The position numbers were made by a program, and so were the translations under genes. Shown piece by piece: positions 61,341 through 64,000 of a DNA stretch of 64,000 bases. Numbering within the stretch: position 1 is the stretch's first letter; each line of letters opens with the position of its first letter. The stretch covers positions 1 through 64,000 of the forward strand of contig CANLXO010000010.1 of assembly GCA_947495055.1 (NCBI GenBank). The letters are read 5' to 3'. Under the pieces are notes generated by a model, which was not told the origin of the DNA, did no database searches, and saw only the letters and a program-made list of their open reading frames with translations. This DNA comes from an uncultured Psychrobacter sp. (GTDB lineage: Bacteria; Pseudomonadota; Gammaproteobacteria; Pseudomonadales; Moraxellaceae).

Positions 61341-63215
61341 TTATACCACCGTTATCATGACCAATACGAGAAGTGCAGCAACGCCCAAGCCAAAGCTTGC
61401 GGCATAACCTCGAAGTGACCCTGTTTGTGTCACAGACAACATCTTATTACCCGCTGATGCCAGCATAGGTAATACATTCCACGTTTTATCAACAGGGTCA
61501 GCTTTAAACAAGCGGCCAATGAATAAAAAAGGTTTTACAAAAACTATATCGTACAGCGCATCAAAGCCCATACCGTGATAGCACCAGTAATACAGCGCGC
61601 CGCCAATACTTGAGCGCTTAAAGCGTGTCAGCGTCCGACCCTTATCAACGACGTACAATAATGCGGCTATTATGAGTCCTGCGAGCATAGCGCCCATAGC
61701 GATATATTCTGCGGTGTGCTTAGCCTCTACTTGACCAGCGACTTCTAATAAGTGCCCGACACTTTGGGGCAATACGCCTTGGAGTGGCGGCATGATCATA
61801 GCGCCAACTGCGGTCGATAATACCAATAGCACCGTAAGTGGCAACCAATAAGAGATGCCCGTTAGCTTGTGCGCATGGGTCTTCTCTTCACCAAAGAAGA
61901 TAATCCAAATCATACGGAAGGTATAAATAGCGGTTAAGAAAGCGCCAAACACGCCCATATAAAACAGCACTTGATGACCTGTTGCATAAGCTTCCCAAAG
62001 GATCGCTTCTTTAGAATAAAATCCAACCGTTATCCAAGGAATAGCTGCTAAGGCGCCGCCACCAATAATATAGCACCAAAATACTAATGGAATCTTGCGA
62101 CGCAAACCGCCCATCTTAAAGATGTCTTGCTCATGATGAACCGCTAATATGACCGCACCTGATGCCAAAAACAGCAAGGCTTTAAAAAACGCATGGGTCA
62201 TCAAATGAAAGATAGCCCCTTGCCAAGCGCCAACGCCTAATGCCAAGAACATATAGCCGATTTGACTCATCGTTGAGTAGGCCAATATGCGCTTGATATC
62301 AGTTTGTACTAGCGCACAGAATCCTGCGACGACCAAGGTTAATGCGCCCACTGCCCCAACCCAATACAATAAAATACCTGGAGTGAGGACAAATAATGGA
62401 TGCAAACGAGCGATTAAATAGACCCCAGCAGTAACCATCGTCGCGGCGTGAATCAGCGCCGATACTGGTGTCGGACCAGCCATAGCATCAGCGAGCCACG
62501 TATGGAGTGGAATCTGCGCAGATTTACCCATCGCGCCGCCCACGATCATCATCGTGGTCAGGATCATTACTGGATCATTGACACTGAACATCTCAGGCGC
62601 GCGAGTGATAATCTCTTGAATATTAAGGGTGCCAAACTCACGGAACAATAAAAACAAACCAAAGGCTAAGAACACATCACCGACGCGGGTGACAGTAAAG
62701 GCCTTCATCGCAGCGCGACCATTGGCACGGTGCTCGTAATAAAAGCCGATAAGCAAATAAGAGCAGATACCAACGCCTTCCCAGCCTAGATATAGCAGCA
62801 ATAAATCATCGGCGAGTACTAGCAGTAGCATACTGGCGACAAACAAATTCATATAACTAAAAAAGCGTGCAAAGCCTTTATCGCCTTTCATGTACCAAGC
62901 AGCGAACAGGTGAATCAAAAAGCCAATGCCTGTAATGACGCCAGTCATGGTTAAGGCAAGACCATCAAAGCTAAGACCAAAGCTTGGTGCAAAATCACCA
63001 ACTTGCATCCAAGTCCACAGCGGCACTTCTACTACCGTACCTGCAGGATAACTACCTAAAAAGGTGTAGCTGACAACCAAAGTACAAAGCGCTGATAGCC
63101 CCATACTGCCAACACCAACAAAGCTGGCGGCTTGTTCGGTGAGCTTGTCACGCATAAAGGCTAAGATTAAAAAGCCGATGAGCGGAAGTATAAAGGTTAA
63201 GGGTAATACACTCAT
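61341..63215 (-). CDS. nuoL: NADH-quinone oxidoreductase subunit L
   Basis: 624 residues, 16 or so helices. Conserved parts: LLYLGWEGVGICSYLLIGFY near 145, KSAQIPLHTWLADAMAGPTP near 232, HAATMVTAGVYLI near 255 and ILAYSTMSQIGYMFLALG near 315. The C-terminal region contains the long lateral amphipathic helix (around 520-580) that braces the membrane arm. Four bases separate it from nuoK. Confidence 0.95.
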   Translation of the reverse strand: MSVLPLTFILPLIGFLILAFMRDKLTEQAASFVGVGSMGLSALCTLVVSYTFLGSYPAGTVVEVPLWTWMQVGDFAPSFGLSFDGLALTMTGVITGIGFLIHLFAAWYMKGDKGFARFFSYMNLFVASMLLLVLADDLLLLYLGWEGVGICSYLLIGFYYEHRANGRAAMKAFTVTRVGDVFLAFGLFLLFREFGTLNIQEIITRAPEMFSVNDPVMILTTMMIVGGAMGKSAQIPLHTWLADAMAGPTPVSALIHAATMVTAGVYLIARLHPLFVLTPGILLYWVGAVGALTLVVAGFCALVQTDIKRILAYSTMSQIGYMFLALGVGAWQGAIFHLMTHAFFKALLFLASGAVILAVHHEQDIFKMGGLRRKIPLVFWCYIIGGGALAAIPWITVGFYSKEAILWEAYATGHQVLFYMGVFGAFLTAIYTFRMIWIIFFGEEKTHAHKLTGISYWLPLTVLLVLSTAVGAMIMPPLQGVLPQSVGHLLEVAGQVEAKHTAEYIAMGAMLAGLIIAALLYVVDKGRTLTRFKRSSIGGALYYWCYHGMGFDALYDIVFVKPFLFIGRLFKADPVDKTWNVLPMLASAGNKMLSVTQTGSLRGYAASFGLGVAALLVLVMITVV

Positions 63216-63219
63216 GACA

Positions 63220-63627
63220 TCATCCCCTCATCTCATTGGCGCTATCGACATCGAGATGCCCACGCTTATGATAAAACTGTAATAGTATGGCAAGGCCGAT
63301 CGAGGCTTCAGCAGCCGCTAAGGTAAGAATAAAGATAAACATAATCTGCCCATCTGGATCGACCCAGCGGCTGCCAGCGACGATAAACGCAAGCGCTGCG
63401 GCGTTCATCATAATCTCAAGGCTCATCAGCATAAACAAAAAATTGCGCCGAACCATAACGCCGCATAGACCGATGGCAAATAAAATCCCTGCCAAGATAA
63501 GCCCATGACTCATAGGTATAATACCCAGCACGTTTTGTACTTCAAGAGCAGGCGCTGCTAGGCCTGCTACCTCGTGGGCGAACGGCATAGTCGATACGTC
63601 CTGGGCTACGCTAACTGCTTGTACCAT
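63220..63627 (-). CDS. nuoK: NADH-quinone oxidoreductase subunit K with N-terminal extension
   Basis: 135 residues, whereas NuoK is normally about 100. The usual protein begins at [15 protein letters not shown] (about residue 39) and has three helices with the conserved Glu residues in [13 protein letters not shown] and [11 protein letters not shown]. The 38-residue extension is supported by a strong AAGGAG eight bases before the ATG at 63627, which also overlaps the nuoJ stop (ATGA). An internal start at about 63513 has only weak support. Confidence 0.92.
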   Translation of the reverse strand: MVQAVSVAQDVSTMPFAHEVAGLAAPALEVQNVLGIIPMSHGLILAGILFAIGLCGVMVRRNFLFMLMSLEIMMNAAALAFIVAGSRWVDPDGQIMFIFILTLAAAEASIGLAILLQFYHKRGHLDVDSANEMRG

Positions 63628-64000
63628 CAGTCTAACTCCTTGCGCGTAGCGGCTTGCTTACCGACATAATCATACGGGTCGACGTCTTTGTACTCATAAG
63701 GCTCGTTTGAATCAAGCGAATTGACGTCGCTATCATTATCGTGAGATAAGTCAGCGCCGCTGTTACGAGCGCTGCGGGTAGCAGTGTTAAGGGTTAAGCG
63801 CTTACTAGGATCGCGAATAGTGTCATCGATTACTATCTCATCATCTCGCGTTGGCTTACCTAAATGATAAGCGGCAACCAAAGCCCCAAGTAGCAATAGT
63901 GCAGCGACTTCTACGAGCATAATGTATTTGCTAAATAATGCCACACCGACCGCTTTGGCAGGTACGTTGATACCGCCAATAACTGCTGCCTCGTCATGAT
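63627..64000 (-). CDS. nuoJ: NADH-quinone oxidoreductase subunit J (3' part)
   Basis: The frame stays open to the window edge (about 124 residues visible), so the start lies outside. The final membrane helix reads [20 protein letters not shown], followed by [12 protein letters not shown], the normal end of NuoJ. About 65 further residues follow, hydrophilic and rich in Asp, Ser and Asn ([20 protein letters not shown]), an extended tail. Coupled to nuoK by an ATGA overlap. Confidence 0.9.
   Translation of the reverse strand, partial: HDEAAVIGGINVPAKAVGVALFSKYIMLVEVAALLLLGALVAAYHLGKPTRDDEIVIDDTIRDPSKRLTLNTATRSARNSGADLSHDNDSDVNSLDSNEPYEYKDVDPYDYVGKQAATRKELD

Noticed and set aside
1..64000. tRNA, rRNA or CRISPR array
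   Set aside because: No cloverleaf-like segment, rRNA sequence or regularly spaced repeat with unique spacers was seen; the repeats found are simple tandem arrays.

Overview
The window looks like a Moraxellaceae chromosome, most likely Psychrobacter. The grounds are overall protein character (YnbC-type hydrolase-methyltransferase, Nudix-type NAD regulator, Moraxellaceae-style Nuo and UbiH/UbiI proteins), moderate AT richness and many short AT-rich intergenic repeats. No rRNA, tRNA, CRISPR array, phage or intact insertion sequence was seen.

Layout. (1) 1-27503, minus strand: a Wza-Wzb-Wzc capsule locus. Read in the direction of transcription it holds wza, wzb, wzc, tviB and tviC (UDP-GalNAcA supply), a PglK-like ABC flippase, a large KEHP-motif transferase, a mosaic second nonulosonate module (pseB, pseF, an RmlD-like reductase, a divergent NeuB-type synthase, a GT2), a complete legionaminic acid pathway of the GDP-sugar type (legB, legC, legG, legI, neuD/legH, ptmE, legF), a GT52 sialyltransferase-like enzyme, two GT4 transferases, a gene remnant, a Wzy-like polymerase, another GT4, and the first codons of a further gene at the left edge. 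No Wzx and no initiating transferase is visible. (2) 27906-34286: rluB, a 292-bp MITE-like element, three paralogous unknown genes (one with a canonical EF-hand loop), a LysE/ArgO exporter, a trimethylamine-monooxygenase-like FMO, and marC. (3) 34641-39896: NAD synthesis genes nadC, nrtR, nadA and nadB with two matching palindromic operators. (4) 39971-45518: a YnbABC-like lipid module, with a CdsA-like enzyme, an SDR, a patatin-like protein lacking both catalytic residues, and an 856-residue fusion of CDP-alcohol phosphotransferase, alpha/beta hydrolase and methyltransferase. (5) 45728-57984: lysO, two unknowns (one an NYN/PIN protein with winged-helix-like repeats), ubiI, ubiH, phoH, ybeY, mscS, tonB, an unknown and fpr. 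(6) 58232-64000: nuoN, M, L, K and the 3' part of nuoJ.

How the genes work together. The capsule locus should build a repeat unit containing legionaminic acid, probably a second nonulosonic acid, and a hexosaminuronic acid. It would be flipped by a PglK-type ABC transporter, polymerised by Wzy and exported through Wza/Wzc under Wzb control. The NAD genes form a local regulon. The lipid module looks like a coherent but uncharacterised phospholipid-making or remodelling pathway.

The best candidates for undescribed biology are the mosaic second nonulosonate module (13.9-17.9 kb), the YnbABC-like lipid module with its altered catalytic residues (40-45.5 kb), and the three-paralogue EF-hand operon (29.2-31.2 kb).
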